NCBI GenBank assembly: GCA_007844125.1
Contig: CM017558.1
Coordinates: forward strand, 22,893,915 to 22,957,914
Source of the DNA: Sinonovacula constricta
Taxonomy: Eukaryota > Mollusca > Bivalvia > Cardiida > Solecurtidae
Direction of reading: 5' to 3'
Length of the DNA stretch: 64,000 bases
Shown: in pieces, positions 51,501-54,491 of the stretch
How the letters are laid out: each line of letters starts with the position of its first letter
How positions within the stretch are numbered: the stretch's first letter is position 1
Notes under the pieces: model-generated
Databases searched by the model: none
The model's input: the letters and a program-made list of their open reading frames with translations, nothing else
Told to the model about the DNA's origin: nothing
Program-made: the position numbers and the translations under genes

Positions 51501-53070
51501 GATAGTTTGGACCAAATTTTTTTCCCTTCAAATTACTAAAAATGTCATTGTTACCTGAAAAGGTCCTGCAAATTCTATTCATTGATGCCCAACAGTGAAA
51601 TCCCCACTTGTCATGCAAACAGGTATTTCATATCTGAGCCACAATGCTGAGATAGCTATTTCTTAACTAGGAAAACCATGCAACAACTTACTTTTGAGAT
51701 CGCATTATATTGTCATCCAGATAGTGTGCGCTGGCATTGGTATCTATTTTTAGCCTGTAACATTATTGTGCTTGTTTACAAATTTGAAAAGAATGAACAT
51801 TTGGAGTAAAAAAAAATTTGTGATGTGTTCTGTCTGACGATATAGGTAGTGTTCAAAATCATCTTTACTTAGACAAAAGTATGAGTTTATGCAGAAATTA
51901 TGCCCAAAGTCCCAGAAACCATGGAAAAATATTGTTACATGCATCTGATATAAACTTTCTGTTACCACCTTTAAAATAAAAAGCCAAATTAAGAAAATTT
52001 AGAAAATGTTTCTTGGTCATGTTACCCCAATAGAGGTGTTTATAATAGGACTGTCATTAATTCTACTTTTTGTACTTTGATATTTGATGATATCAATGTC
52101 AACTGATGATTTCAAACTTCTTTCATTCTCCTCTCTAATACAGACATAATGCCACATCAAGTCTGTGTTAGTCTGTTTGTCTGCCGTGATAGGTTGGGTC
52201 AAATATGGCAAGACTAACATCACTGGCTACTGTTATTATCTGATAAGATGCACATCAAGTCCTTGCAACTAAGCAATAGTACAAGTTTTATGTTGAACCC
52301 ATTTTGACAGCACTAATATTTCCACCTGTAAATACAGCACAATATTTGTTAACTCTTTTATTTTTTTTCTTAATCTTTTGTTTTTAAGTGTAAATCAATG
52401 TCAAATTCAATAATCAATTTATTTATTTTTAAATGTTCTAATTTGAATGTTGTATGAATCAATTACAGATAAGTCTATAAAAGAATCAACAGCATGTGAC
52501 ACATTTGATGGATAATGGCTTCCTAAAACAGCTGTGTATCAGCCTACCCTATATTAGGTTGGTGCTATGGTTAAAAATCGAAAAGGTTTATGCAGATTTG
52601 GGACTGACTCACAGGGTAATGAGTTCAATTTTTAACAATATTTCTTTCAAGTCTAAAAATGATTTCGCCATTGGCTTTTTTAATTAACTTTTTCTTTAAA
52701 AAAGCTACAATGATAAGTACAATGAGCAATGAGAGTATGGCAATTTAATTTAAAACACACCTCTTACTAAAGCATCATAATCTTCTTTTTGCTTGATGGT
52801 CTGTTTGTGAAGATCATTGTTTTCCTTCACAAGTTTTGCATTGTCACTTTTGTAAGGTTCAATTGCAGAATCAACATCCTTTACTTCCACAGTCTGTTTG
52901 CCAAGGTCTAGTTTGGCATTCTTTAAGCTCTCTGTGGTATGGATAAGATCTGCAAACAGCTTCTCTACAAGTGGTAGAGACTCGATCCCAAGAGGCTGTT
53001 TGTAGCCAAGCTGGTCCAACCGCTTGCGCAGGTTAGAAAACTTCTGCTGGGCTTGAGCTGATCCAGACAT
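3381..53070 (-). CDS. CEP135: CEP135 orthologue, whole gene span (25 coding exons)
   Basis: Centrosomal protein of 135 kDa (Bld10 in algae and flies) is a long coiled-coil protein of the centriole. In the family it links the SAS-6 cartwheel to the microtubule wall and its N-terminus binds microtubules. The spliced model is 3858 nt (1285 residues plus stop), against about 1140 residues in human. Joined exons keep one frame throughout. Blocks matching human CEP135 include RKRLDQLGY, LPLVEKLF and HTTESL at the N-terminus, ADLKFLNNQY, DDPYVADLLQVAD, LDGGRPSD, HLNIQ, VDEKTEKIANL, LKSLRRQLD, ENRRLQEDLA, and VQELRRHGL near the C-terminus. Nearly all the rest is heptad-like coiled coil rich in E, K, R, Q and L. 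It is longer than human mainly from a Ser/Arg-rich insert at about residues 480-506, an extra EEERDYYK module and a longer Ser/Arg/Tyr tail. 5' UTR exons were not identified. Identity is very secure; individual optional exons less so. Confidence 0.97.
5540..5853 (-). repeat. tRNA-derived SINE, family C, near full length
   Basis: The minus-strand head TAGCGCAAATGGTAGAGCG and B-box GGTTCGATCC are followed by a 200-bp body containing GCAGCACTATATCTGCTTCA. The tail is a TTTGTTTGTTT-type run on the plus strand. The same body recurs at 33733-34030 and 58501-58725. Confidence 0.75.
6201..6676 (+). mobile_element. TTAA-flanked MITE, copy 1
   Basis: A 468-bp element starts AGGTGGTG and ends CACCACCT, with TTAA directly on each side (6201-6204 and 6673-6676). 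The interior matches 51490-51970, for example CATATCTGAGCCACA-like and GTATCTATTTTTAGC blocks. TTAA duplication is typical of piggyBac-type transposases (established); the family assignment is inference. No coding capacity. Confidence 0.7.
7323..7690. repeat. Minisatellite, 53-bp unit x 7
   Basis: Unit begins AATAATCAAAGTTGGATACA and ends TTCACCAAATGAG. Seven copies differ mainly in the centre, where GGATACACGTATCC, GGATACATGTATCC and GGATACATATATCC alternate around a near-palindrome. An ORF crossing the array is fortuitous. Confidence 0.9.
8568..8693 (-). CDS. CEP135: CEP135 exon 21, residues 1202-1244
   Basis: Acceptor TGTTGCAG/AGAGAG, donor CCCAG/GTAATA, phase 2 to 2. The homologous frame reads RERAVQELRRHGLTPP (human RERAIQEMRRHGLATPP), then a Ser/Arg/Pro-rich tail (SPVRSRSRSPPR). 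The frame starting at its first base is open too, across all 42 codons. Confidence 0.95.
10129..10273 (-). CDS. CEP135: Candidate alternative CEP135 exon (145 bp, Tyr/Gly-rich)
   Basis: A strong tract and acceptor (CTTCTGGTCAG/ATACAG) precede 145 open bases, with donor GGATGG/GTAAGA. It starts phase 2, so it can follow exon 20 or the 60-bp exon, and encodes a Tyr-rich tail (SSSAYHKPVRYGDTYPSYGR, then DTYEHGDLEGG). It ends phase 0. That would push exon 21 into another frame, which is also open, and then stop three codons into the last exon. Without the donor the frame runs nine more codons to a stop. It may give an alternative C-terminus. Confidence 0.45.
11061..11120 (-). CDS. CEP135: Candidate optional CEP135 exon (60 bp, frame-preserving)
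   Basis: Acceptor CTCCTCAAAG/TTCCAC, donor GGC/GTGAGT. Both ends are phase 2, the same as exons 20 and 21, so inclusion adds 20 residues (reading roughly STASSARSVTIFSFENYGVA) without shifting frame. No vertebrate counterpart is recognised. Splice signals are good, but expression evidence is needed to call it real. Confidence 0.45.
11881..11985 (-). CDS. CEP135: CEP135 exon 20, residues 1167-1202
   Basis: Acceptor TTTTTTGCAG/ACAAAG, donor GAGAG/GTATGT, phase 2 to 2. It encodes QSQSREIASLRTRNVELEGD and RRQLTSEKFER, matching the human TSQSREN and KRQISTERYER segments. The phase-2 end is shared by the optional exon at 11061-11120. Confidence 0.95.
12265..12475 (-). repeat. SINE family B copy, diverged
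   Basis: Shows the family order on the plus strand: ATGGTCATATTGGTGATGTCC, GGAGGAAGACCCTAGAC, GGTTAGCTGGAAAACCTCC, then a degraded tRNA-like head. Confidence 0.65.
12538..12740 (-). CDS. CEP135: CEP135 exon 19, residues 1100-1167
   Basis: Acceptor GTTATAG/CTCCAG, donor AAACT/GTAAGT, ending phase 2. It encodes LLRSQLNSERSSNKNLEGLL and NREKEFQTQL and EIQMLKDRLSLNESKL, closely following the human sequence. Confidence 0.96.
12741..13558 (-). other. CEP135 intron 18, no feature seen
   Basis: AT-rich intron sequence in which I see no exon, repeat family or RNA gene. Confidence 0.5.
13559..13768 (-). CDS. CEP135: CEP135 exon 18, residues 1030-1099
   Basis: Acceptor CTGTTACAG/CATCTC, donor GAACAT/GTAAGT, phase 0 to 0. 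It encodes QQAYELQVSNL and LLSDLTAVRELCSRLEGTKE (human VLNDLSSLRELCIKLDSGKD). Confidence 0.96.
14035..14220 (-). CDS. CEP135: CEP135 exon 17, residues 968-1029
   Basis: Acceptor CTGGTTGCAG/GAGAAG, donor CTGAG/GTAACT, phase 0 to 0. It reads EKERTDLLDQYRALSSEAEQ and ESEGSNLRLEIM, aligned with human EKENQDLLDRFQML and EGESSSVRLELL. Confidence 0.95.
14221..14674 (-). other. CEP135 intron 16, no feature seen
   Basis: AT-rich, nothing recognised; (AT)-dense stretch around 14570-14640. Confidence 0.5.
14675..14785 (-). CDS. CEP135: CEP135 exon 16, residues 931-967
   Basis: Acceptor TAATTATAG/AAACTG, donor GCTAAG/GTATGT, phase 0 to 0. It reads KLNQELQEALEDKEGLKVQV then EYILEVKRIEDILSAK (human ISLELEAAVQEKEEMKSRV and KYITEVSRWESLMAAK). 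The acceptor sits in a 3 x 24-bp tandem repeat. Confidence 0.93.
14783..14854. repeat. 3 x 24-bp tandem repeat carrying a splice acceptor
   Basis: Three 24-bp units (14783-14806, 14807-14830, 14831-14854) differ at only a few bases. On the minus strand each unit ends TAATTATAG or TAATTACAG and is followed by AAA. The exon 16 acceptor is the copy closest to the exon. Confidence 0.9.
15222..15390 (-). CDS. CEP135: CEP135 exon 15, residues 874-930
   Basis: Acceptor TATTCCCAG/CCATGC, donor AACCAG/GTCAGT, phase 2 to 0. It encodes RELKSLRRQLD and MRENRRLQEDLAVMTRENQ (human FKENRRLQDDLATMARENQ). The acceptor and first bases of the exon are duplicated 55 bp upstream in the intron. Confidence 0.96.
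15380..15489. repeat. 55-bp tandem duplication over the exon 15 acceptor
   Basis: Units start at 15380 and 15435; both contain GCATGGCTGGGAATA and end CATTATAAACAGAGTATG. On the minus strand this duplicates the TTCCCAG acceptor and the first ten exon bases. A more decayed partial copy (GTCATTAGCATGAC) lies near 15545. Confidence 0.85.
15905..16095 (-). repeat. SINE family B copy
   Basis: Well-preserved core GGAGGAAGACCCCAGAC, then CAGGTCAGCTGGAAAACCTC and a CGATTGGGACTCAAACTTATG B-box region. It lies in the exon 14/15 intron in the same sense as the gene. Confidence 0.75.
16150..16205 (-). CDS. CEP135: CEP135 exon 14 (56 bp), residues 856-874
   Basis: Acceptor CTTCCAG/GAGCGT, donor CTTGG/GTGAGT, phase 0 to 2. 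It reads ERLISDLKVRISEIEAQL. The next exon supplies the last base of the Gly codon. Confidence 0.9.
16206..16551 (-). other. CEP135 intron 13, no feature seen
   Basis: Short AT-rich intron; nothing recognised. Confidence 0.5.
16552..16822 (-). CDS. CEP135: CEP135 exon 13, residues 765-855
   Basis: Acceptor TTATTTTAG/GATGCT completes the Lys codon; donor CTTAAG/GTAAGG, phase 2 to 0. It carries LDREKDQLQVNVDEKTEKIA, a family signature (human DKEKDFLQETVDEKTEKIA). The plus strand is open for 117 codons over this exon but that frame is a shadow. Confidence 0.96.
16823..17270 (-). other. CEP135 intron 12, no feature seen
   Basis: AT-rich with a 13-base A run near 16955 and a short GTGCAAAATGTAGATTT / GCACAAAATGTGGATTT pair near 17160-17206; otherwise nothing recognised. 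Confidence 0.5.
17271..17500 (-). CDS. CEP135: CEP135 exon 12, residues 689-765
   Basis: Acceptor ATCCCCACAG/ATTGCT, donor ATGAA/GTAAGT, ending phase 2. It contains EDLECTVQQLESERGELIVR (human EHLTCVNHQLESEKYELKSK) and LKEDIRSLEDQIK. Confidence 0.95.
17615..17835 (-). repeat. SINE family B copy with intact head
   Basis: Contains TGGTCATTAAAGCAACGTCC, a core with GACCCAAGACACAGGTCTAGG, ACAAATCAGCTGGAAGACTT and the head TTACAAATCAGCGACTCTG followed by GCCACAATGCG. Among the most complete copies at the head end. Confidence 0.75.
18200..18373 (-). CDS. CEP135: CEP135 exon 11, residues 631-688
   Basis: Acceptor TCTGACAG/ACTAAA, donor CTCAAG/GTAGGG, phase 0 to 0. A basic SPKSPKTS patch is followed by coiled coil ending EMRRMTTERDSLRERLK, matching human DLRRIMAEKEALREKLE. 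Confidence 0.93.
18374..18898 (-). other. CEP135 intron 10, no feature seen
   Basis: AT-rich intron with nothing recognised. Confidence 0.5.
18899..18961 (-). CDS. CEP135: CEP135 exon 10 (63 bp), residues 610-630
   Basis: Acceptor GTTCAG/ATCCAG, donor GAAGAG/GTAAAG, phase 0 to 0. It encodes IQANVKVLTGERDKLNKMYE (human IQSNVKLLTAERDKLSVLYN), so it is a secure short exon. Confidence 0.94.
19405..19535. repeat. GC-richer block, probable dispersed repeat
   Basis: A compositionally distinct segment (ACGGTCAGTCGGCAATATGG, CCGGGGGTGCTTAAACCGG, AACCTCGCACTACC) within AT-rich intron. There is no second copy in this window. I suspect a bivalve repeat but cannot confirm it. Confidence 0.3.
19621..19704. 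mobile_element. Small palindromic MITE-like element, copy 2
   Basis: AACCCTTTACTTGCTATAAA at one end pairs with TTTCTAGCAAGTAAAGAGCT at the other. The 84-bp element could fold as a hairpin. Confidence 0.5.
19750..19842 (-). CDS. CEP135: CEP135 exon 9, residues 579-609
   Basis: Acceptor TATTCCAG/GGCCTG, donor CCGAG/GTGGGT, phase 0 to 0. It encodes DDVEIAKLTRERDEMRQLLD and KFERHMAE, matching human EIHQITRERDELQRMLERFEKYME. The coiled coil resumes here after the disordered linker. Confidence 0.95.
19843..21285 (-). other. CEP135 intron before exon 9, no feature seen
   Basis: A-rich on the plus strand with many short AACAAA-type runs. I searched for further microexons with paired acceptor and donor and saw none I would defend. 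Confidence 0.45.
21286..21312 (-). CDS. CEP135: CEP135 microexon 3 (27 bp), residues 570-578
   Basis: Nine codons reading PTPEIKRKK, comparable to RTPEK just before the EIHQITRERDE block of human. Acceptor TTCTATTTTAG, donor AAG/GTTACC, phase 0 to 0. Confidence 0.7.
21668..21688 (-). CDS. CEP135: CEP135 microexon 2 (21 bp), residues 563-569
   Basis: Seven codons reading DRDAKKS. The acceptor has a strong tract (CTTCTGTCTCTCAG) and the donor is a perfect GTAAGT, phase 0 to 0. There is no clear human counterpart; it is supported by splice sites, frame and position. Confidence 0.65.
22047..22121 (-). CDS. CEP135: Candidate optional CEP135 exon (75 bp, 25 codons)
   Basis: A good pyrimidine tract and acceptor (TTTCCTGCCTCAG) precede an open 75-bp stretch beginning FMSPREALSPRGG and ending before a weaker donor (GAG/GTGATT), phase 0 to 0. 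Its SPR-rich composition fits the neighbouring disordered linker, but I recognise no homologous segment. It is not counted in the 1285-residue model and could be a false positive. Confidence 0.35.
22721..22738 (-). CDS. CEP135: CEP135 microexon 1 (18 bp), residues 557-562
   Basis: Six codons reading VIIQRD, matching HIIQRR at the same place in human. The acceptor is CTGTGTAG and the donor a perfect GTAAGT, phase 0 to 0. Skipping it would keep the frame. Confidence 0.8.
22739..23667 (-). other. CEP135 intron between exon 8 and microexon 1
   Basis: AT-rich; no repeat family or exon recognised. Confidence 0.45.
23668..23787 (-). CDS. CEP135: CEP135 exon 8, second EEERDYYK module, residues 517-556
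   Basis: Acceptor CCTACAG/GCTGCA, donor CCAAG/GTAGGT, phase 0 to 0. It encodes AAAQYEAIMRVLEEERDYYK, a second copy of the module in exon 7, and ends in a basic ATPTK tail. Its donor and that of exon 7 share the same AAG/GTAGGTGG-type context, consistent with exon duplication. Confidence 0.93.
24168..24445 (-). CDS. CEP135: CEP135 exon 7 with Ser/Arg-rich insert, residues 424-516
   Basis: Acceptor ATTACAG/AGAAGG, donor AAAAAG/GTAGGT, phase 1 to 0. It has KELVLEIERL, then KLDAFVRSVEEERNYYRDQ (human RLDTFLKGIEEERDFYKKE). A disordered Ser/Arg/Pro run follows, with many RS, SR and SP dipeptides (about residues 480-506). From memory the human protein lacks this run, so it may be a phosphorylated linker between coiled-coil segments (inference). 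Confidence 0.93.
24850..25035 (-). repeat. SINE family B copy, partly degraded
   Basis: Core AATTGGTGGAGGAAGACCC, TGTCTGGGTAGAACCACCAG and GGCCAGCTGGAACACCTCC preserved; the tRNA-like head is mostly lost. Confidence 0.7.
25137..25287 (-). CDS. CEP135: CEP135 exon 6, residues 374-423
   Basis: Acceptor TCTACAG/GAAACC, donor AATG/GTTAGT, phase 0 to 1. It encodes a 50-residue coiled coil (ETSRYAKELSEIQSSL to VNKLMAN) with modest direct identity to human. It is placed by open frame, matching phases and splice signals. Confidence 0.9.
25537..25818 (-). CDS. CEP135: CEP135 exon 5, residues 280-373
   Basis: Acceptor CTCTTCAG/ATTGAT, donor GGCT/GTAAGT, phase 0 to 0. It opens IDFMQQKNRELERKYRDA (human VDFLQQANKDLEKRIREL) and continues as unbroken coiled coil with the block VLKTADREMIEAKGEIEK. 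The opposite strand is also open here for about 110 codons, a by-product of codon bias in the coiled coil. Confidence 0.95.
26250..26470 (-). repeat. SINE family B copy
   Basis: ATACATTGCATCGATAAAAA tail junction, GGCACTGTCCAG, GGACCCCAGATAAATGTCTT and a head with AGAGTTACAAATCCATGACC. It ends about 65 bp from the exon 4 donor. Confidence 0.7.
26538..26666 (-). CDS. CEP135: CEP135 exon 4, residues 237-279
   Basis: Acceptor TTTGCAG/GTGGAA, donor ACAG/GTAAAC, phase 0 to 0. It encodes EEIERLNRMLDGGRPSDVV and ends SHLNIQ, both diagnostic of CEP135. This is the first exon after the giant intron. Confidence 0.96.
28300..28400. repeat. Dispersed repeat E, diverged copy
   Basis: Contains GCTGGCTAATCTGGAAGTACAC, then GCCAAAGCCTGATCTTTTTG and CTAAGAAGG, in the same order as the 41085-41175 copy. 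Confidence 0.45.
30015..30674. repeat. Minisatellite, 40-bp unit x about 16.5
   Basis: Units of 40 bp run TGTCTGATCAGGATCTACTC, then a variable GTGTAGATCCCA-type part ending GGGCGC or GGGTGC. About 16 consecutive copies keep the 40-bp spacing with scattered substitutions, including alternation of TGATC/AAATC and AAATCCC/AGATCCC. The GATCTGGATCTAC core is the same as repeat E. Confidence 0.92.
32560..32640. repeat. Dispersed repeat E copy
   Basis: GGCTGATCTGGATCTATACT followed by TTTGCCTAAAA, then TTAGCAGCCTAAGGGTTAG. Boundaries uncertain. Confidence 0.45.
33385..33725 (-). repeat. Two adjacent SINE family B copies
   Basis: The first copy (about 33385-33592) has ATTATGGTCATTATACTGATG, GGTGGAGGAATAGAGGTCTG and AGAGGAGTTACAAATCTGC. 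Directly after it, a second truncated copy begins at AGTAGAACCAATGATGC and runs through CCTGACCGGGACTCATACAC. Tandem insertion or internal duplication. Confidence 0.6.
33733..34030 (-). repeat. SINE family C copy
   Basis: TTGTTGGGTTTACCATCCCAC at the tail, CCACTTGAAGCAGATATGGTG in the body and GGGTATTGAACCCGGAGACTCC at the tRNA-like head. It abuts the family B pair. Confidence 0.7.
34637..34694. mobile_element. Small palindromic MITE-like element, partial copy
   Basis: The right arm GTTTCCAGCAAGTAAAGGGCT is well preserved; the left arm is reduced to AACCTTTGGG. Confidence 0.35.
34895..35100 (-). repeat. SINE family B copy
   Basis: GTCCAGCTAATTATTGGTGA, AGGAAGACCCCAGACATAT and CAGACCAGGACTCAAACTG mark tail, core and B-box regions in order. 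Confidence 0.75.
35336..35408 (-). repeat. SINE family C fragment
   Basis: GGGAGCTATACCACTACCATT, ACGACTTTGGTATGTC and CTACCTGGAGCCGACGC, from the body/head junction only. Confidence 0.6.
36040..36385 (+). repeat. SINE family B interrupted by a family A insert
   Basis: A plus-strand B head (GTGGGTTCAAGTCCCAGTCG) runs to about 36112. It is then broken by about 165 bp of family A in reverse (TTTGCCGGCATTTTTGCCG to GAGCGTTAGGAG). B then resumes at CTTCCACCTGACCTG and continues through TGTCTGGGGTCTTCCTCC to ATAATTATGTTGC. Confidence 0.7.
39724..39845 (+). repeat. tRNA-like SINE head, truncated
   Basis: GATAGCGCAATCGGTAGAGCG (A box) and CCCCGGGTTCGACCCC (B box), then GCGACATACTAACGTCGTTAAA resembling the start of family C. 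It is not a functional tRNA: the ends do not pair as an acceptor stem. Confidence 0.65.
40480..40645 (-). repeat. SINE family B copy, head truncated
   Basis: ACCAATTATGATCATTATAG, GGTGGAGGAAGACCCCAAAC and AAACAGGACTTGAATCCACA in family order. Confidence 0.7.
41085..41175. repeat. Dispersed repeat E copy
   Basis: ATGGGTGCTGGCTGATCTGG then ATCTACACTGCTTACTCAAACC, CTGATCTGTAAGAACTAACAG. The GGGTGCTG prefix is the same as the junction of the 40-bp minisatellite units. Confidence 0.5.
41640..41712 (+). repeat. SINE family B tail fragment, plus orientation
   Basis: GTCTTCCTCCACCAATAATT, AGCTGAATGTGGCCAATATGACC. Only the tail third remains. Confidence 0.55.
41900..43165. repeat. Minisatellite, 27-bp unit x about 46, with higher-order structure
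   Basis: Unit AATAAGCTTATATTATACTA followed by TACAAGC. The 27-bp length is a multiple of three, so frames stay open: one reads a nine-residue repeat for 207 codons from 41886, another about 90 codons from 42840. A 31-bp variant (AAGTAAGTAATAAG) and a preceding AATTAGTTT variant recur together near 42230, 42503 and 42697. Transitions between blocks shift the frame. I regard the ORFs as non-coding. Confidence 0.92.
43880..44765 (+). mobile_element. Decayed element with TTF-type/hAT transposase N-terminal piece
   Basis: The core at 44347-44592 translates (frame from 44347) to a basic stretch, then TQWQKDLPWL, an in-frame TGA, YDEGPSLMFCNDC and ESVFVKGTS, ending at another stop. W-x5-PWL-x-YD-x5-MFC-x2-C-x-n-F-x2-GT is the pattern of the TTF-type zinc finger in hAT-derived (ZNF862/KIAA1586-like) proteins. 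Repeated TTGCCC / GGGCAAG motifs flank it on both sides (43885-43965 and 44690-44745). A decayed remnant, not a working gene. Confidence 0.5.
45051..45600 (+). pseudogene. THAP-like zinc-binding exon remnant
   Basis: Positions 45207-45355 translate to KWLKDCQWGLCDSDSRYPER, then a FISFPKPKGNLDKCKRWIKS segment and a stop. C-x4-C with FPKP and W spaced as here matches the THAP-like (C2CH) domains common in mollusc and cnidarian proteins. No ATG lies upstream in this frame. An ATG at 45218 is one base out of phase, so a single frameshift separates it from the domain. The stop falls where the domain would continue. A second open stretch (45483-45590, NYPDLHEQYASVKESRP then CTLCG) may belong to it. 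Probably a broken gene or captured exon. Confidence 0.45.
45090..45145 (+). promoter_or_regulatory. Promoter-like block upstream of the THAP-like remnant
   Basis: CATTTGGTCACGTGATTC (a CACGTG E-box of USF/CLEAR type) and GGTCGCCATTTTCC (YY1-like core) lie 30 bp apart in a locally CpG-richer stretch, unlike the surrounding AT-rich intron. Function inferred only from motifs. Confidence 0.3.
46370..46460. repeat. Degenerate TGTCTTTG tandem tract
   Basis: Roughly ten imperfect repeats of TGTCTTTGTGG / TGTCTTTGTA type. Low complexity. Confidence 0.7.
47098..47350 (-). repeat. tRNA-derived SINE, family A, near full length
   Basis: From head to tail on the minus strand: ATAGCTAAATAAGTAGAGCG, GGTCGCGGGTTCAAACTCC, a central CTAACGCTCGGTGCTAAGG and the tail end AAAAATGCCGGCAAATCCC. 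Lies 400 bp from CEP135 exon 3 in the same sense. Confidence 0.8.
47752..47981 (-). CDS. CEP135: CEP135 exon 3, residues 160-236
   Basis: Acceptor GCTTAG/GTGGC, donor CAG/GTAACT, ending phase 0. It starts GGKKKTIPFRRQRMEID and contains DDPYVADLLQVADSRI, one of the strongest matches to vertebrate CEP135. The distance from ADLLQVAD across the junction with exon 4 to EIERL equals the human spacing (41 residues). So no coding exon is missing from the 21-kb intron that follows. Confidence 0.96.
48281..51197. mobile_element. 2.9-kb element with about 290-bp terminal inverted repeats, hAT-like ends
   Basis: The left end TAGCGGTGTAACGATACGCT and the reverse complement of the right end (TAGGGGTGTTACAAGACGCT) begin an inverted repeat reaching about 48575 and 50915. 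It is recognisable through TAATCAGAATGTATGACATA and CCACATATTAAATGATT. Termini of the form (C/T)AGGGGTGTAACGATAC are typical of many hAT elements (established). No 8-bp target duplication is visible (CTTTTGCA versus GTGGAATA) and no transposase ORF is present. A non-autonomous, aged element is likely. Confidence 0.7.
48755..49270. mobile_element. Inner foldback nested in the 2.9-kb element
   Basis: Arms 48765-48905 and 49095-49265 are inverted copies sharing ATATTGGATGCCA, GTGGATAATTA, and AGCTACAGATAA. The spacer of about 190 bp has no ORF of note. Confidence 0.65.
51247..51414 (-). CDS. CEP135: CEP135 exon 2, residues 104-160
   Basis: Acceptor TTTCAG/AGCTG, donor CCCCAG/GTACTG, phase 1 to 1. 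It encodes ELKASLRKLEHENADLKFLNNQY and ends HAVVSTPG, matching the human segment with no length change. The right end of the large inverted-repeat element lies only 49 bp downstream of its donor. Confidence 0.95.
51486..51974 (+). mobile_element. TTAA-flanked MITE, copy 2
   Basis: A 481-bp element (51490-51970) with AGGTGGTATCTGATAGTTT at one end and ACTTTCTGTTACCACCT at the other, and TTAA on both sides (51486-51489, 51971-51974). It is colinear with 6205-6672. It lies 70 bp upstream of the exon 2 acceptor. Confidence 0.75.
51975..52760 (-). other. CEP135 intron 1, remaining part
   Basis: AT-rich; nothing recognised beyond the MITE at its other end. Confidence 0.5.
52761..53070 (-). CDS. 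CEP135: CEP135 exon 1 (start codon), residues 1-103
   Basis: ATG at 53070-53068. The exon carries the most conserved part of the family: RKRLDQLGY, then SLPLVEKLFADLIHTTESL and EPYKSDNAKL. This N-terminal segment forms the parallel coiled coil known to bind microtubules. The donor is AGAG/GTGTGT, leaving phase 1. An alternative donor nine bases upstream (TTA/GTAAGAG) has a better consensus, but only the chosen one keeps the VRELKASL junction colinear with human VKELKTSL. The ATG is directly preceded by AG, so an acceptor there is possible. Confidence 0.95.
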
Positions 53071-54491
53071 CTTGAGTATTGGCAGGATTCAATGCATAAT
53101 TCTGAAGCAAGATGAGGAATAATACTGAATAAGTATTAATACAAATAAGCCCCTATAAGACCTATGTACAATCAGAAAATATGTACATCATTTGTCTGTT
53201 TGTTTTTGTTACATCATACTGACACAATTATGGTCTAATTGTCAGGGTCCAGCTAATCATTGGTTGAGGAAGACCCCAGACTTATGTCTGGGTACAAGTC
53301 TAGGTAGAACCACTGGTGCTCGCAAGTTAGAAATCATATCTTTACAAACAAGCTGAACATGTGAAAAATAATGCAAATATGATTTTACAAATGTATAAAT
53401 CTGTGGTGAATTTGACAGATCAAAATTCAACTGCAGCAGGTCGTTTTGTGGTGAAATGTCACTAATTCTCGCAATAAGAGCATCCAGGCAATGTGTGGTT
53501 GCAGTCTGACATAGGTAATTGAAATCTTATAAGTAAACTGGAATAAAAGATGTTAATATACACAACATTCTATACATAAATAAATAAGATGGGGTTAAGG
53601 GTTTAATTTTTCTCACTACTAATAATATTGGTTTGCTGATATCAATTCGGGCAAGTGGTTTCATGCAATTTCATATCAGTGATATTTCAAAGGGGTGCTT
53701 AAGACTTAAGTAGATACCAGGACCTATAAAGAAAAACATTTTGTTTACATTTTCTGGAAAAAATAAACTAGAGATAAACTGCAGAAAAGAAAAAGCACTA
53801 ATGAACTGTCATTTTACATTGTCTCTAGGGAATATAATTGTGTGGAAAATCCAACCTTCATTCTGTCAAAAAGACTTTTGTAAAATTTCGGCTGCAAGAA
53901 AGTTCGTAATTTCTTGTGGCTTTCAGAAGCATAAGGGTTAAAATTATTTTGGTGCTGTTTTTTAAATTAATTACCTACCAAAGTCTTAATTCCGATGATG
54001 TTTACCATAAGAAAACATGTTCTGACAAGCAATGTATTATTTTGAATACGGCGGATATTTTAGCTCTTTTGCGGAGAGTATTCTCAGTAAGGACACACTA
54101 CACTAAAATTAGCACTAAGCACTCCGTGATTCATAGAAGAAAAAACTCTTCATATCTTTTAATTACTCCAGAATTCTTAAAGTAAGACACTTAACGTTTC
54201 ACTATCTGATTGTTAGCATATCATCATATGCCCAGCGTTGATGCAAATCGGCGCAGAAGACGTGTCAGGGAACAAAATATTTTACTGCAGTGGTACTGTT
54301 GTTTTACTTGAATTATTTCCCCTTGACGTGTTTTCAATGATAAAGTACGCAAAGGTTAGGCTGTAAAAATTATAAAAGTGTGCTGTAAAACTCCTTCTGT
54401 TAATCCTCAAATCGTAAACATGAAATTGATTGATATGAAAACAACTTGAGAGATCGACTGACTTTTGGTTAAGCTTTATCAGACCATCACA
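53071..54491. promoter_or_regulatory. Shared 5' region between CEP135 and the zinc-finger gene
   Basis: The two start codons point away from each other with 1421 bp between. Promoters and 5' UTRs of both must lie here or involve further exons. A possible 3' splice site (AAGCTTTATCAG) ends 9 bp before the zinc-finger ATG, so its 5' UTR may be split. The region also carries a SINE B fragment (53205-53335) and a TCGGGCAAGTGG fragment (about 53648) related to the 43880-44765 element. No clear TATA box. Confidence 0.5.
53205..53335 (-). repeat. SINE family B, tail and core only
   Basis: CATACTGACACAATTATGGT, GTCCAGCTAATCATTGGTTG and GAAGACCCCAGACTTATGTC; head missing. It lies 135 bp upstream of the CEP135 ATG. 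Confidence 0.7.

Noticed and set aside
52765..52770. Exon 1 donor at TTA/GTAAGAG
   Set aside because: It has a better donor consensus, but it removes residues VR and breaks phase with exon 2 unless an AGAG acceptor shift is assumed. The downstream donor restores exact colinearity with human.
54465..54491. N-terminal extension of the zinc-finger protein by nine residues
   Set aside because: The extension begins at a TTG, not ATG, and an acceptor-like AG sits within it. The first ATG at 54492 is the better start.
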